Shown one piece after another: positions 1 to 7,580 of a DNA stretch of 15,701 bases. The stretch spans positions 1 through 15,701 of the forward strand of contig JANMDR010000170.1 in NCBI GenBank assembly GCA_031376425.1, in the 5' to 3' direction. The DNA is from JANMDR01 sp031376425. Its GTDB lineage: Bacteria; Pseudomonadota; Gammaproteobacteria; Burkholderiales; Usitatibacteraceae. A program made the translations under genes and the position numbers. Each line of letters opens with the position of its first letter. The first letter of the stretch is position 1. The notes beneath the pieces were generated by a model that was given only the letters and a program-made list of their open reading frames with translations, searched no databases and had not been told where the DNA came from.

Positions 1-867
1 GCTGCTGCTATAAAAATTGGCGGCGAGATTCATGTATTGGTAATGGGTGAAGGCTGTAAAGGCGCAGCTGACGTCGCAGCACAGGTTGCAGGTGTTAGTA
101 AGGTATTGTTGGCTGATGCGGTGGCGTATGCGCATAGCTTGCCAGAAAATTTAGCACCGTTGGTTAAATCCTTAGCTGCTGGTTATTCTCATGTGCTGGT
201 TGCGGCCAGCGCCTTTGGCAAAAATTTGATGCCCCGCGTTGCGGCGCTACTTGATGTGGCGCAAATTTCTGACATTATTGCCGTGGATTCTGCGGACACT
301 TTTGTACGCCCCATTTATGCGGGTAATGCCTTTGCCACAGTAAAATCAAGCGATGCTATTAAGATCATTACCGTACGGGCTACGGGTTTTGATGCTGCTG
401 CATCTAGCGGTGGTAGCGCTAGCGTTGAAGCTATCGCAACAACGGCTGATTCTGGCTTATCGCGGCAGTTGAGCCAAGAGGTAGTGAAGTCAAGCCGCCC
501 TGAATTAGCGGCAGCCAAGCGCATTGTGTCAGGCGGGCGCGGCATGGGTGATGGCGATAAATATCGTGCAGTGCTGGAGCCATTGGCCGATAAACTGGGT
601 GCCGCAATGGGCGCATCACGGGCGGCGGTTGACGCCGGTTTTGTACCCAACGATTATCAGGTTGGGCAAACGGGCAAAATTGTGGCACCGGAGTTGTATA
701 TTGCTGTGGGAATTTCTGGCGCTATCCAGCACTTGGCAGGTATGAAGGATAGCAAAGTGATCGTGGCAATCAATAAAGACCCAGAAGCGGCGATTTTTCA
801 GGTGGCCGATTATGGTTTGGTTGGCGATCTTTTCCAAATCGTACCGGAATTAGTCGCGGCGCTGTAA
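1..867 (+). CDS. etfA: Electron transfer flavoprotein alpha subunit, 5' end cut off by the window
   Basis: This is the FAD-binding alpha subunit of the ETF heterodimer, a soluble carrier that takes electrons from acyl-CoA dehydrogenases and passes them to ETF:quinone oxidoreductase. The frame is open from base 1, so the true start lies upstream. 288 residues are visible against about 310 usual for the family, so only about 20 are missing. The C-terminal FAD domain is clear: GGRGMG (bases 532-549), SRAAVD, GQTGK (664-678), GISGAIQHLAG and AINKDPEAAIF. The last of these is usually followed by an A-D-x-G-hydrophobic-x-x-D stretch, and it is here (VADYGLVGD). The stop at 865-867 is followed by a 53-bp gap and the acyl-CoA dehydrogenase gene, with no terminator between them, so the two are probably cotranscribed. 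etfB is expected just upstream, outside the window. The TTG (37) and ATG (43) codons inside are not starts, because family-like sequence continues before them. Confidence 0.94.
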   Translation, partial: AAAIKIGGEIHVLVMGEGCKGAADVAAQVAGVSKVLLADAVAYAHSLPENLAPLVKSLAAGYSHVLVAASAFGKNLMPRVAALLDVAQISDIIAVDSADTFVRPIYAGNAFATVKSSDAIKIITVRATGFDAAASSGGSASVEAIATTADSGLSRQLSQEVVKSSRPELAAAKRIVSGGRGMGDGDKYRAVLEPLADKLGAAMGASRAAVDAGFVPNDYQVGQTGKIVAPELYIAVGISGAIQHLAGMKDSKVIVAINKDPEAAIFQVADYGLVGDLFQIVPELVAAL

Positions 868-920
868 TCGCGCTTTATTAGCCTAACCCCTTGATTTAAT
901 AAAACTATTAGGAAAACATC

Positions 921-2723
921 ATGAGTGATTACAACGCCCCCGTTAAAGACCAGACCTTCTTGCTCAAGCACGTGATTGGCTTAGATCAAGTATCAAAACT
1001 GCCTGGCTGCGAAGAAGTAACAGATGATTTAGTAGATTCAATTTTTGATGAAGCTTCTAAATTTGCCAAAGATGTCTTGGCACCACTTAACACGGTGGGC
1101 GACAAAAATGGCGCAAAGTGGGCCAATAATGCCGTGACCACCACACCCGGTTTTAAAGAAGCCTATTGGAAATTTACCGAAGCCGGATGGAACCAGTTAG
1201 CCTCCCCAGTAGAGTTTGGCGGCCAAGGCTTGCCGCACTTAATTGATACTGCAACCAATGAAATGTGGGGCAGTGCCAATATGGCCTTTAAACTTTGCCC
1301 CTTGCTCACCCACGGCGCATTGGCTGCCCTAGAAGAGCATGGCTCAGTAGAATTGCGCGCCAAGTTTATGCCAAACATGGTGGCGGGCAAATGGACTGGC
1401 ACTATGAATTTAACTGAGCCGCAAGCCGGTTCCGATCTAGCGCTCGTGCGTAGCAAAGCCATACCGCAAGCCGACGGCACCTACAAAATTACTGGTCAAA
1501 AAATATTTATCACCTATGGTGAGCATGATTACACAGAAAACATCATCCATCTGGTGCTAGCCCGTATTGAGGGTGCACCCGAAGGTGTGAAGGGTATTTC
1601 TTTATTTGTTGTACCAAAAGTAAACGTGAACGCTGATGGCTCATTGGGTGAGCGTAACGACGTGAAATGCGTATCTATTGAGCACAAAATGGGTATCCAT
1701 GCCAGCCCAACCTGTGTGATGGTTTATGGCGATGCGGGCGGTGCCACTGGCTACGTAGTAGGCGAGCCAAACCGTGGTTTGGAATACATGTTTGTCATGA
1801 TGAATGCCGCTCGTTTGGGTGTAGGCCTAGAAGGTGTATCCACCGCTGAACGCGCATACCAACATGCACTCGTATGGGCGCGCGAACGGGTGCAAGGTCG
1901 CCCCGTTACGCCAATGCCGGGCAACCCAAAATCAGTCGCCATTATTCATCACCCCGATGTGAAACGCATGCTGCTCACCATGCGTGCTTACGCTGAATGT
2001 ACCCGTGCACTGTGTTACTGGACATCCGCGTGTTTGGATATCGCAGAACGCTCCACCGACGTTGCGCAAAAGCGTTTGAATCAAGCCTTGGTTGATTTAA
2101 TGATTCCAGTCGTTAAAGGCTTCAGTACCGAAGTTGGTATTGATGTAGCTTCATTAGGCGTGCAAATTCATGGTGGCATGGGCTTTATTGAAGAAACTGG
2201 AGCTGCCCAATACCTTAGAGATGCACGTATTTCAACCATCTACGAAGGCACCACAGGAATTCAGGCCAATGATTTAGTGGGTCGCAAAGTAGGGCGCGAG
2301 CAAGGCCAAACGGCATTCGCCTTACTAGCAGAAATGGCAAAATTACCGCCGCTGCTAGAGGCCTCAAGCGATGTCAATTTGAAAGCATTAGGCAAAGCGT
2401 TAAGCCTAGGAATCGCCGAAGCCAAACGCGCTACAGATTGGATTGTAAGTACCTTCCCAACCGATCAAGCAAGCGTATTTGCCGGTGCCGTACCCTATCT
2501 ACACTTAATGGGCACCGTAACCGGCGGATGGATGATGGCACGCGGTGCAGCGGTCGCAGCGAAGCAGTTAAGCGCAGGCGAAGGTGATACGCAATTCCTA
2601 AAAACTAAAATCATCACCGCACGTTTTTATGGCGATCACATCATGACCAAAGCCGGTGGCTTTGCGGATGCCTTGATTACTGGTGGGTCGAGCATCGCGC
2701 AGATGGAAGAAGCGATGTTTTAG
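921..2723 (+). CDS. Acyl-CoA dehydrogenase, long form with C-terminal extension (DmdC/FadE-like)
   Basis: This flavoprotein dehydrogenase makes an alpha,beta double bond in an acyl-CoA and passes electrons to ETF, encoded by the gene just before it. At 600 residues it is much longer than the 380-residue classical enzymes. It fits the subfamily with a short N-terminal cap (about 4-35) and an extra C-terminal domain (about 470-595), which includes 3-methylmercaptopropionyl-CoA dehydrogenases and several long acyl-CoA dehydrogenases. The FAD/substrate motif TEPQAGSDL is at residues 165-173. The catalytic base is Glu442 in IYEGTTGIQ, preceded by GGMGFIEE. The start ATG has AGGA (910-913) 7 bp upstream. 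The substrate cannot be read from the sequence; a true DMSP-pathway role would need dmdB/dmdD neighbours, which are not here. A strong terminator follows at 2756. Confidence 0.95.
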   Translation: MSDYNAPVKDQTFLLKHVIGLDQVSKLPGCEEVTDDLVDSIFDEASKFAKDVLAPLNTVGDKNGAKWANNAVTTTPGFKEAYWKFTEAGWNQLASPVEFGGQGLPHLIDTATNEMWGSANMAFKLCPLLTHGALAALEEHGSVELRAKFMPNMVAGKWTGTMNLTEPQAGSDLALVRSKAIPQADGTYKITGQKIFITYGEHDYTENIIHLVLARIEGAPEGVKGISLFVVPKVNVNADGSLGERNDVKCVSIEHKMGIHASPTCVMVYGDAGGATGYVVGEPNRGLEYMFVMMNAARLGVGLEGVSTAERAYQHALVWARERVQGRPVTPMPGNPKSVAIIHHPDVKRMLLTMRAYAECTRALCYWTSACLDIAERSTDVAQKRLNQALVDLMIPVVKGFSTEVGIDVASLGVQIHGGMGFIEETGAAQYLRDARISTIYEGTTGIQANDLVGRKVGREQGQTAFALLAEMAKLPPLLEASSDVNLKALGKALSLGIAEAKRATDWIVSTFPTDQASVFAGAVPYLHLMGTVTGGWMMARGAAVAAKQLSAGEGDTQFLKTKIITARFYGDHIMTKAGGFADALITGGSSIAQMEEAMF

Positions 2724-2755
2724 CTTATAAACCATTACTGTTGTAGCACTAAATG

Positions 2756-2792
2756 AATGCCTGTGGATTAGCGCCACAGGCATTTTTAATTT
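2756..2792 (+). terminator. Intrinsic terminator after the acyl-CoA dehydrogenase gene
   Basis: A perfect 11-bp stem, AATGCCTGTGG (2756-2766) with CCACAGGCATT (2774-2784), encloses a 7-nt loop and is followed by TTTAATTTT. It sits 33 bp after the stop at 2723. The T-rich tail is only on the plus-strand side, so it should end the etf/acyl-CoA dehydrogenase transcript rather than the convergent minus-strand gene. Confidence 0.88.
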
Positions 2793-2932
2793 TAAAAGTG
2801 TAGTGCTAATCCAATGTATAGCCATGGTTTTGCGAAAGGAAAAACTTCAAAATTGGCCTTCACAAATTCGATTGCCACTTGCTTATGCGTTGCGACGCGT
2901 TTGTTGCTATTAGCGATAAAAACACGTCGCGA
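2792..2932 (-). other. Open 46-codon stretch behind the DsrE gene, possible gene remnant
   Basis: Reading on the minus strand past the TGA of the DsrE-like gene (2935-2933), the same frame stays open for 46 codons until TAA at 2794-2792. The second half looks protein-like and aromatic-rich and ends in WLYIGLALHF. A terminal Phe with hydrophobic residues at positions 3, 5, 7 and 9 from the end resembles the C-terminal beta-signal of outer-membrane beta-barrels. No start codon with a ribosome site is visible. It may be the tail of a lost outer-membrane protein gene. It may also be chance, since an open run this long is expected about one time in ten in random sequence. Confidence 0.22.
2892..2930. 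repeat. Imperfect inverted repeat behind the DsrE gene
   Basis: GCGACGCGTTT (2892-2902) pairs with AAACACGTCGC (2920-2930) with one mismatch. Within the loop, TTGCT and AGCGA can form a further short stem. It lies immediately 3' of the minus-strand DsrE stop codon. It has no T-tract on that strand, so it is a poor intrinsic terminator. It could be a transcript-stabilising 3' hairpin. Confidence 0.35.
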
Positions 2933-3361
2933 TCATGGCTTAATATACGCAAATTTTTCGCGGCTTTGTAACTGTGCGATGCGCACAACACCCGACGGCG
3001 TGAAGCTGGCTTCGAGAATAAATTTATCGCGTTTTAAGTTGCGGTTTTTAAGCGTAATTTCGCATACCTCAAACTGGACACCGCGTGATTTTAGGGCGCT
3101 GACTAGGGCTGCATAGTCGATGTCGGCGTTTTTCGCGTCCTTGACCCCTTCCATCAAGAAATCAACGCCGTTGGCGTGAGTGACGACGACGATTTTAGTT
3201 TCTGGTGCGACATCTAAATGGTTGCGAATATTGCGCAAACCTTTGGTGGCTTGGGTGGCGGCGTCATCAATGTGGTACACGACTTTATCTTCTGCAAAAG
3301 CCGTGGTAGCGACGCTTATGGAAATGATTAGTGCTGTTAAAAGTTGCAGGATTGGGCGCAT
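2933..3361 (-). CDS. Exported DsrE-like protein
   Basis: This 142-residue protein starts with a typical signal peptide: Arg2, a hydrophobic core at about residues 4-20, then AFA before ED, so cleavage is likely after Ala23. The mature part reads as a DsrE/DsrF-fold domain: an opening beta strand (KVVYHIDDA), a helix with GLRNIRNHLD, KIVVVTHANGVDFL, a helix, then GVQFEVCEITLKNR with a single Cys100 where DsrE-type proteins often carry a conserved cysteine. It ends FAYIKP. The start ATG (3361-3359) has GGAGG 5 bp upstream (3370-3366 on the minus strand). DsrE-fold proteins include sulfur carriers and many small proteins of unknown role. The periplasmic signal-peptide version has no settled function, and sulfur relay by Cys100 is only a guess. 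The gene stands alone, divergent from sdhC. Confidence 0.85.
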   Translation of the reverse strand: MRPILQLLTALIISISVATTAFAEDKVVYHIDDAATQATKGLRNIRNHLDVAPETKIVVVTHANGVDFLMEGVKDAKNADIDYAALVSALKSRGVQFEVCEITLKNRNLKRDKFILEASFTPSGVVRIAQLQSREKFAYIKP

Positions 3362-3713
3362 AGTGCCTCCATGGGTGTTATGTGAGCAGGGGGTTGTAAG
3401 TAAATTAAACGGAATGCGTAATTAGCTTAACCGTTTTTATCGGTTTTGAATGTGCAATTGCGTTTCGCCTGTGGTTTTATTGCTTGATACCGCATTTAGG
3501 GCAGATTAAAGGTGCATTTACACTATCAGTTTTGCGCATGAGGGGCAAAAAGGCATTAAAATTATGATCTTGGTGTAAAGGTTTATTGTTGCACTTGCTG
3601 TTTTTTCTTCAAAAGCGGCTTCGCAAACTGGAATTTCAGTAAAACTCCTTCGCATCACAAGGCTTTGCGCTTCTCGCACAGCCAGTTCCTTAAAGCTCGC
3701 TAGGTAAATACTC
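3362..3713. other. Intergenic region between the DsrE gene and the sdh operon
   Basis: This 352-bp gap separates two divergent genes and must hold their promoters. No convincing gene is seen in either strand; the minus-strand frame at 3518-3727 overlaps the sdhC start and has no ribosome site or recognisable content. The best sigma70-like candidate for sdh is TTGCGC (3532-3537) with TAAAAT (3557-3562), but its 19-bp spacing is long. TATGAT (3563-3568) overlaps as an alternative -10. A weak hairpin AACCG/CGGTT lies at 3429-3445. No clear Crp, Fnr or Fur palindrome was recognised. sdhC has AGG (3702-3704) ahead of its ATG. Confidence 0.4.
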
Positions 3714-4112
3714 ATGTCCACAGCCAAAGCAATCGTTAAAAAACCCCGCCCGAAGTATTACGATTTAAATTTGATGAACTTGCCACTGGCGGGCTTGGTG
3801 TCCATCTTCCATCGTATAACCGGCATTATTTTATTTCTGTTTTTTATTCCGGCGGCGTTGTATATCACGCAAAGCTCTCTGTCTAGTGAGTTTAATTTCC
3901 AACACTGGAAATCTATTTTTGCCCATCCTATCGTTAAGCTGATTATTATCGGCTTCATCTGGGCTTATGTGCATCACTTTTGCGCAGGCATTCGGTATTT
4001 GGTGATGGATATGCATATCGCAATGGAAAAAAATAAAGCACGCATCTCAGCGCAGGTTGTACTCATTGCCGGAATTGTTATTACTGCATTCATCGGGTGG
4101 AAAATATGGTAG
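3714..4112 (+). CDS. sdhC: Succinate dehydrogenase cytochrome b556 subunit
   Basis: This is one of the two membrane anchors of complex II, which carry heme b and the quinone site in the inner membrane. Its 132 residues contain three hydrophobic segments at about 24-50, 68-95 and 112-130. The motif SIFHRITG places Ser30, His33 and Arg34 where E. coli SdhC has the quinone-site Ser27 and Arg31. His88 in HHFCAGIRYLVMD aligns with the heme-ligating His84 of E. coli. The preceding His87 and following Cys90 are extra features of this copy. The gene is first in sdhCDAB and its 3' end overlaps sdhD. Confidence 0.95.
   Translation: MSTAKAIVKKPRPKYYDLNLMNLPLAGLVSIFHRITGIILFLFFIPAALYITQSSLSSEFNFQHWKSIFAHPIVKLIIIGFIWAYVHHFCAGIRYLVMDMHIAMEKNKARISAQVVLIAGIVITAFIGWKIW
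4095..4100 (+). promoter_or_regulatory. Ribosome binding site that decides the sdhD start
   Basis: GGGTGG lies 5 bp before the ATG at 4106, inside the last codons of sdhC. An in-frame GTG at 4097 falls within this site and has no good site of its own, so ATG 4106 is preferred. Confidence 0.6.
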
Positions 4113-4462
4113 CCGCAAAAGTAGATAGAACGCCAGTTGGCGCGCATTACGGGCTGAAAGGCTGGTTGATGCAGCGGGTCACGGCAGTGATTATGGTGGT
4201 GTTTACCCTAGTGTTAATTGGCTTGCTTATAAGCAGTGGTGATGTAAATTTTGCAAGCTGGAAAGCCTTGTTCCGTAACACAGCTTTTAGAGTACTCACG
4301 TTGTTATTTTTATTCTCGCTGTATCTGCATGCTTTCGTAGGTGCGCGCGACATCATCATGGATTATGTCAAGCCTGCTGGTTTGAAACTCATGTTGCAGA
4401 TGGGGGTAATTGTGTTTTTAGTTGCATGTACGATTTGGTCTGTATCTATTTTATGGTCGTAG
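4106..4462 (+). CDS. sdhD: Succinate dehydrogenase membrane anchor subunit
   Basis: This is the second membrane anchor of complex II. It has 118 residues from ATG 4106, overlapping sdhC by 7 bp, which suggests translational coupling. The N-terminus VGAHYGLKGWLMQRVTAV is typical of proteobacterial SdhD. Three hydrophobic segments lie at about 22-43, 60-82 and 92-115. His75 in LYLHAFVGARDIIMDYVKP matches the second heme ligand (His71 in E. coli). Asp86-Tyr87 match the quinone-site Asp82-Tyr83, with the same 11-residue spacing. A run of seven T follows the stop without a stem, so it is not read as a terminator. sdhA starts 31 bp downstream. Confidence 0.94.
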   Translation: MVAAKVDRTPVGAHYGLKGWLMQRVTAVIMVVFTLVLIGLLISSGDVNFASWKALFRNTAFRVLTLLFLFSLYLHAFVGARDIIMDYVKPAGLKLMLQMGVIVFLVACTIWSVSILWS

Positions 4463-4493
4463 TTTTTTTAAATGGTTTAACTAGGAGTAATTA

Positions 4494-6278
4494 ATGGCGC
4501 TACCCGTTCGTAAGTTTGACGCGGTTGTCGTCGGTGCCGGCGGATCCGGCCTCCGGGCAGCTTTGCAATTATCTACCGCAGGACTCAAAGTCGCGGTGCT
4601 TTCAAAAGTATTTCCTACCCGTTCTCACACTGTAGCTGCGCAAGGCGGCGTTGGTGCCGCTCTTGGCAATATGGGCGAGGATAACTGGCACTGGCATATG
4701 TATGACACCATTAAAGGCTCGGATTGGCTAGGTGATCAGGACGCCATTGAATTCATGTGCAAAAAAGCCCCCGAGGCCGTCATTGAGTTAGAGCATTTTG
4801 GTATGCCCTTTGATCGTAATGACGATGGCACCATTTACCAGCGCCCCTTCGGTGGCCATAGCCAAAACTTTGGCGAAAAGCCGGTGCAGCGCTCTTGCGC
4901 AGCCGCAGACCGTACTGGCCACGCCATGTTGCACACCCTGTATCAACGCAATGTGTTTGCCAACACCCAGTTCTTTGTTGAGTGGATGGCATTAGATTTA
5001 ATTCGTGATGACGAAGGTAATGTGCTCGGTGTAACAGCCATGGAAATGGAAACTGGCGAAACTATGGTATTCCATGCCAAAGCAACACTGTTTGCCACCG
5101 GTGGGGCGGGGCGTATTTATGCTTCCAGCACCAATGCGTTTATCAATACTGGCGATGGTCTTGGCATGGCAGCGCGCGCTGGTATTCCCCTAGAAGATAT
5201 GGAGTTCTGGCAATTTCACCCAACTGGAGTGGCCGGTGCAGGTGTGCTAATTACCGAAGGTGTGCGCGGCGAGGGCGGTATCTTGCTCAATGGCCAAGGC
5301 GAACGCTTTATGGAACGTTATGCACCAACAATGAAAGATTTGGCGTCTCGCGATGTGGTTTCACGCGCGATGGCTACTGAAATTAAAGATGGCCGTGGTG
5401 CTGGGCCGAACAAAGATTATATTTTGTTAAAGCTCGATCACTTGGGTCCAGAGGTTATCAATAAGCGCCTGCCTGGCATTCAAGAAATTGCCCATAAATT
5501 TGCGAATGTGGATTGCACTAAAGACCCTATTCCAGTCGTACCAACTTGCCATTATCAAATGGGCGGAATTCCAACCAATTATCGTGGCGAAGTGGTCGTG
5601 CCGAAAGACGGCAACCCGAATGCTTTGGTGAAGGGATTTTATGCTGCTGGTGAGTGTGGTTGCGCGTCAATTCATGGTGCCAATCGTTTGGGTACAAATT
5701 CATTGACGGATTTATTGGTGATGGGCAAATCATCGGGTGATTCGATGATCGAATTTATCAAAGCTAATCCTAATCACTTGCCACTACCCGCTAACGCCGG
5801 GCAAGTATCGCTTGATCGCCTAGCGCGTTTGGATAACCAAACTGGGGGTGAATCGGTGTCTGTGGTGGGTGACGCGATGCGTCAAACCATGCAAATGCAC
5901 TGTGGTGTATTCCGTTTTCCAGATATGTTGGAAAAGGGGGTTGCGCAAATTAAGGAAATTGCGGAACGTGCCAAACGGACGCAAATTAAAGATAAGAGCA
6001 AAGTGTTTAATACCGCGCGTATTGAGGCGCTAGAGCTCGATAATTTGATTGAGGTTGCACTAGCCACCATGATTTCTGCCGAAGCGCGCAAAGAAACCCG
6101 TGGCGCACATGATCGCGCAGATTTTCATGACACCAAAGAAAACGTGGCCGGCCGCAACGACAAGGAATGGCTCAAGCACACGCTTTGGTACAAGGATGGC
6201 AATAAACTTGCCTATAAACCGGTGAATTTAAACCCATTAACAGTAGAGAGCTTTGCACCTAAAGCACGTACCTACTAA
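4494..6278 (+). CDS. sdhA: Succinate dehydrogenase flavoprotein subunit
   Basis: This is the catalytic subunit of complex II, oxidising succinate to fumarate on the cytoplasmic side. The 594 residues match the usual length. The Rossmann motif VVGAGGSGLRAA is at about 12-23. His45 in RSHTVAAQGG is the residue that binds FAD covalently. Active-site residues are all present: His242 (FHPTG), Arg286 (ASRDVV), His353 (HYQMGG) and Arg398 (ANRLGTNSL), within one residue of E. coli numbering. The C-terminus carries the usual R-G-A-H-x-R-x-D-F segment. AGGAG (4483-4487) precedes the ATG. sdhB follows after 12 bp. FAD attachment should be helped by SdhE, encoded about 1.5 kb downstream beyond an inserted gene pair. 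Confidence 0.98.
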   Translation: MALPVRKFDAVVVGAGGSGLRAALQLSTAGLKVAVLSKVFPTRSHTVAAQGGVGAALGNMGEDNWHWHMYDTIKGSDWLGDQDAIEFMCKKAPEAVIELEHFGMPFDRNDDGTIYQRPFGGHSQNFGEKPVQRSCAAADRTGHAMLHTLYQRNVFANTQFFVEWMALDLIRDDEGNVLGVTAMEMETGETMVFHAKATLFATGGAGRIYASSTNAFINTGDGLGMAARAGIPLEDMEFWQFHPTGVAGAGVLITEGVRGEGGILLNGQGERFMERYAPTMKDLASRDVVSRAMATEIKDGRGAGPNKDYILLKLDHLGPEVINKRLPGIQEIAHKFANVDCTKDPIPVVPTCHYQMGGIPTNYRGEVVVPKDGNPNALVKGFYAAGECGCASIHGANRLGTNSLTDLLVMGKSSGDSMIEFIKANPNHLPLPANAGQVSLDRLARLDNQTGGESVSVVGDAMRQTMQMHCGVFRFPDMLEKGVAQIKEIAERAKRTQIKDKSKVFNTARIEALELDNLIEVALATMISAEARKETRGAHDRADFHDTKENVAGRNDKEWLKHTLWYKDGNKLAYKPVNLNPLTVESFAPKARTY

Positions 6279-6290
6279 AGGCTGAAGATC

Positions 6291-6986
6291 ATGAAATTTA
6301 AAATTTATCGTTATGACCCTGATACCGACGCAAAGCCCTATTTTAAGGAATATGACGTCGCACTTGAACCTAGCGACCGTATGTTGCTGGATGCGTTAAT
6401 TCGGATTAAAAGTATCGACGACACCTTGGCATTGCGTAAGTCGTGCCGCGAAGGTGTTTGTGGTTCCGATGCTATGAATATCAATGGCAAAAATGGCTTA
6501 GCCTGCATCACCAAAATTGCTGATTTAAAAGAACCGGTGGAGCTTAAACCGTTGCCAGGTTTGCCAATTATTCGCGATTTAATTGTGGATATGACGCAGT
6601 TTTTTAAGCAATACCATTCCATTAAGCCATTCGTTCAAAATAACGAACCGCCGCCAGAAAAAGAACGCTTGCAAAGCCCTACAGAGCGTTTGGAATTAGA
6701 TGGCCTCTATGAGTGTATTTTGTGTGCCTGTTGCTCCACAAGCTGCCCATCGTTTTGGTGGAATCCTGATAAATTTGTAGGCCCCGCAGGATTGTTGGCG
6801 GCCTATCGCTTTATCGCGGACACGCGTGACCACGCTACCAATGAGCGCTTGGATAATTTGGAAGATCCGTACCGACTATTCCGCTGTCACACCATCATGA
6901 ATTGCGTGGATGTATGTCCAAAAGGCCTGAATCCATCGCTAGCGATTGGTAAAATCAAAGAGATGTTGGTTAAGCGCGCTATTTAG
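6291..6986 (+). CDS. sdhB: Succinate dehydrogenase iron-sulfur subunit
   Basis: This subunit carries electrons from the flavin to quinone through three Fe-S clusters. It has 231 residues. The [2Fe-2S] ligands are Cys52, Cys57, Asp60 and Cys72 (SCREGVCGSD...LAC). The [4Fe-4S] ligands are Cys142, Cys145, Cys148 and Cys209. The [3Fe-4S] ligands are Cys152, Cys199 and Cys205 (ECILCACCSTSCPSFWW, CHTIMNCVDVCP). The pattern equals E. coli SdhB with a constant offset in each half, including the unusual Asp ligand. It is last in sdhCDAB and is followed by a terminator-like hairpin at 7003. Confidence 0.98.
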   Translation: MKFKIYRYDPDTDAKPYFKEYDVALEPSDRMLLDALIRIKSIDDTLALRKSCREGVCGSDAMNINGKNGLACITKIADLKEPVELKPLPGLPIIRDLIVDMTQFFKQYHSIKPFVQNNEPPPEKERLQSPTERLELDGLYECILCACCSTSCPSFWWNPDKFVGPAGLLAAYRFIADTRDHATNERLDNLEDPYRLFRCHTIMNCVDVCPKGLNPSLAIGKIKEMLVKRAI

Positions 6987-7002
6987 CGTGTTTACGATAT
7001 GC

Positions 7003-7040
7003 CTGAAGATGTCTGAAATATAGTATCTTCAGAGTTTTTT
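7003..7040 (+). terminator. Terminator-like hairpin after sdhB
   Basis: A perfect 8-bp stem, CTGAAGAT (7003-7010) with ATCTTCAG (7025-7032), has a 14-nt loop and is followed by AG and six T (7035-7040). It begins 17 bp after the sdhB stop. The stem is AT-rich and the loop long, so termination may be partial. If active, it separates sdhCDAB from the following gene pair and sdhE. Confidence 0.6.
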
Positions 7041-7073
7041 GAATTTGAATAATGGTGTTTGTAGGGGCAATAA

Positions 7074-7580
7074 ATGAAGAGCACTTTGGAAGTTTTATTG
7101 AAATTACGTTCCGAAGGCACTATTGGGCAATTTGCAATTGGTGGCGCAGTAGCAGCAAGTTTTTATATAGAAGCAGTGGCTACTGAAGATTTAGATATTT
7201 TTGCTTTTTTGCAAGTGGCACCGTCAGGACTGTTGGTGTTGACACCGCTTTACGAACGACTCAAACAGCTAGGTGGCGTAGTTAAAAATGAACATGTGGT
7301 GTTGCATGGTTGGCCTGTACAAATTTTGCCCGCGTACACACCACTGGTTGAAGAAGCGTTAACTGCAGCAATTGAACAGCAATTTCATGAAGTTGTGGTG
7401 CCGGTAATTAGTGCTGACTATTTGTGCGCAATTGCTTTGCAAACTGGTAGGGCTAAGGATTATCAACGGATAAACGCGTTGTTAGAGGCTGGAGTTGTTG
7501 AAGTAGACGCTTTAAAAAAACTTGTGCACAAATATAAACTTGAGGAACGCTGGGAGCAATATGTCAGTAGATACGGCTAA
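7074..7580 (+). CDS. Nucleotidyltransferase-fold protein, AbiEii/MNT-like, possible toxin component
   Basis: This 168-residue protein has the opening of the nucleotidyltransferase superfamily: FAIGGAVAASFY with Gly23-Gly24, then TEDLDIFAF with Asp39-x-Asp41, the metal-binding pair. The third carboxylate usually sits on a later strand. The matching strand here appears to be GWPVQILPA, where Gln83 takes its place, so catalysis is uncertain. A later helix has QTGRAKDYQRI with Lys128-Asp129, similar to the K-D motif in AbiEii/DUF1814-type proteins. Proteins with this layout are, from memory, widespread and often paired with a small downstream gene. AbiEii-type relatives are toxins that transfer nucleotides to RNA or protein, but that activity is inferred only. 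AGGGG (7063-7067) precedes the ATG. The 3' end overlaps the next gene by 20 bp. The pair separates sdhB from sdhE, which is not the usual arrangement. Confidence 0.75.
   Translation: MKSTLEVLLKLRSEGTIGQFAIGGAVAASFYIEAVATEDLDIFAFLQVAPSGLLVLTPLYERLKQLGGVVKNEHVVLHGWPVQILPAYTPLVEEALTAAIEQQFHEVVVPVISADYLCAIALQTGRAKDYQRINALLEAGVVEVDALKKLVHKYKLEERWEQYVSRYG

Noticed and set aside
881..913. CCTAA/TTAGG complementarity that could cover the ribosome site of the acyl-CoA dehydrogenase gene.
   Set aside because: Only 5 bp with a 23-nt loop; too weak to claim regulation.
3518..3727. Minus-strand 69-codon frame in the sdh upstream region.
   Set aside because: It overlaps the sdhC start, has no ribosome site and no recognisable content.
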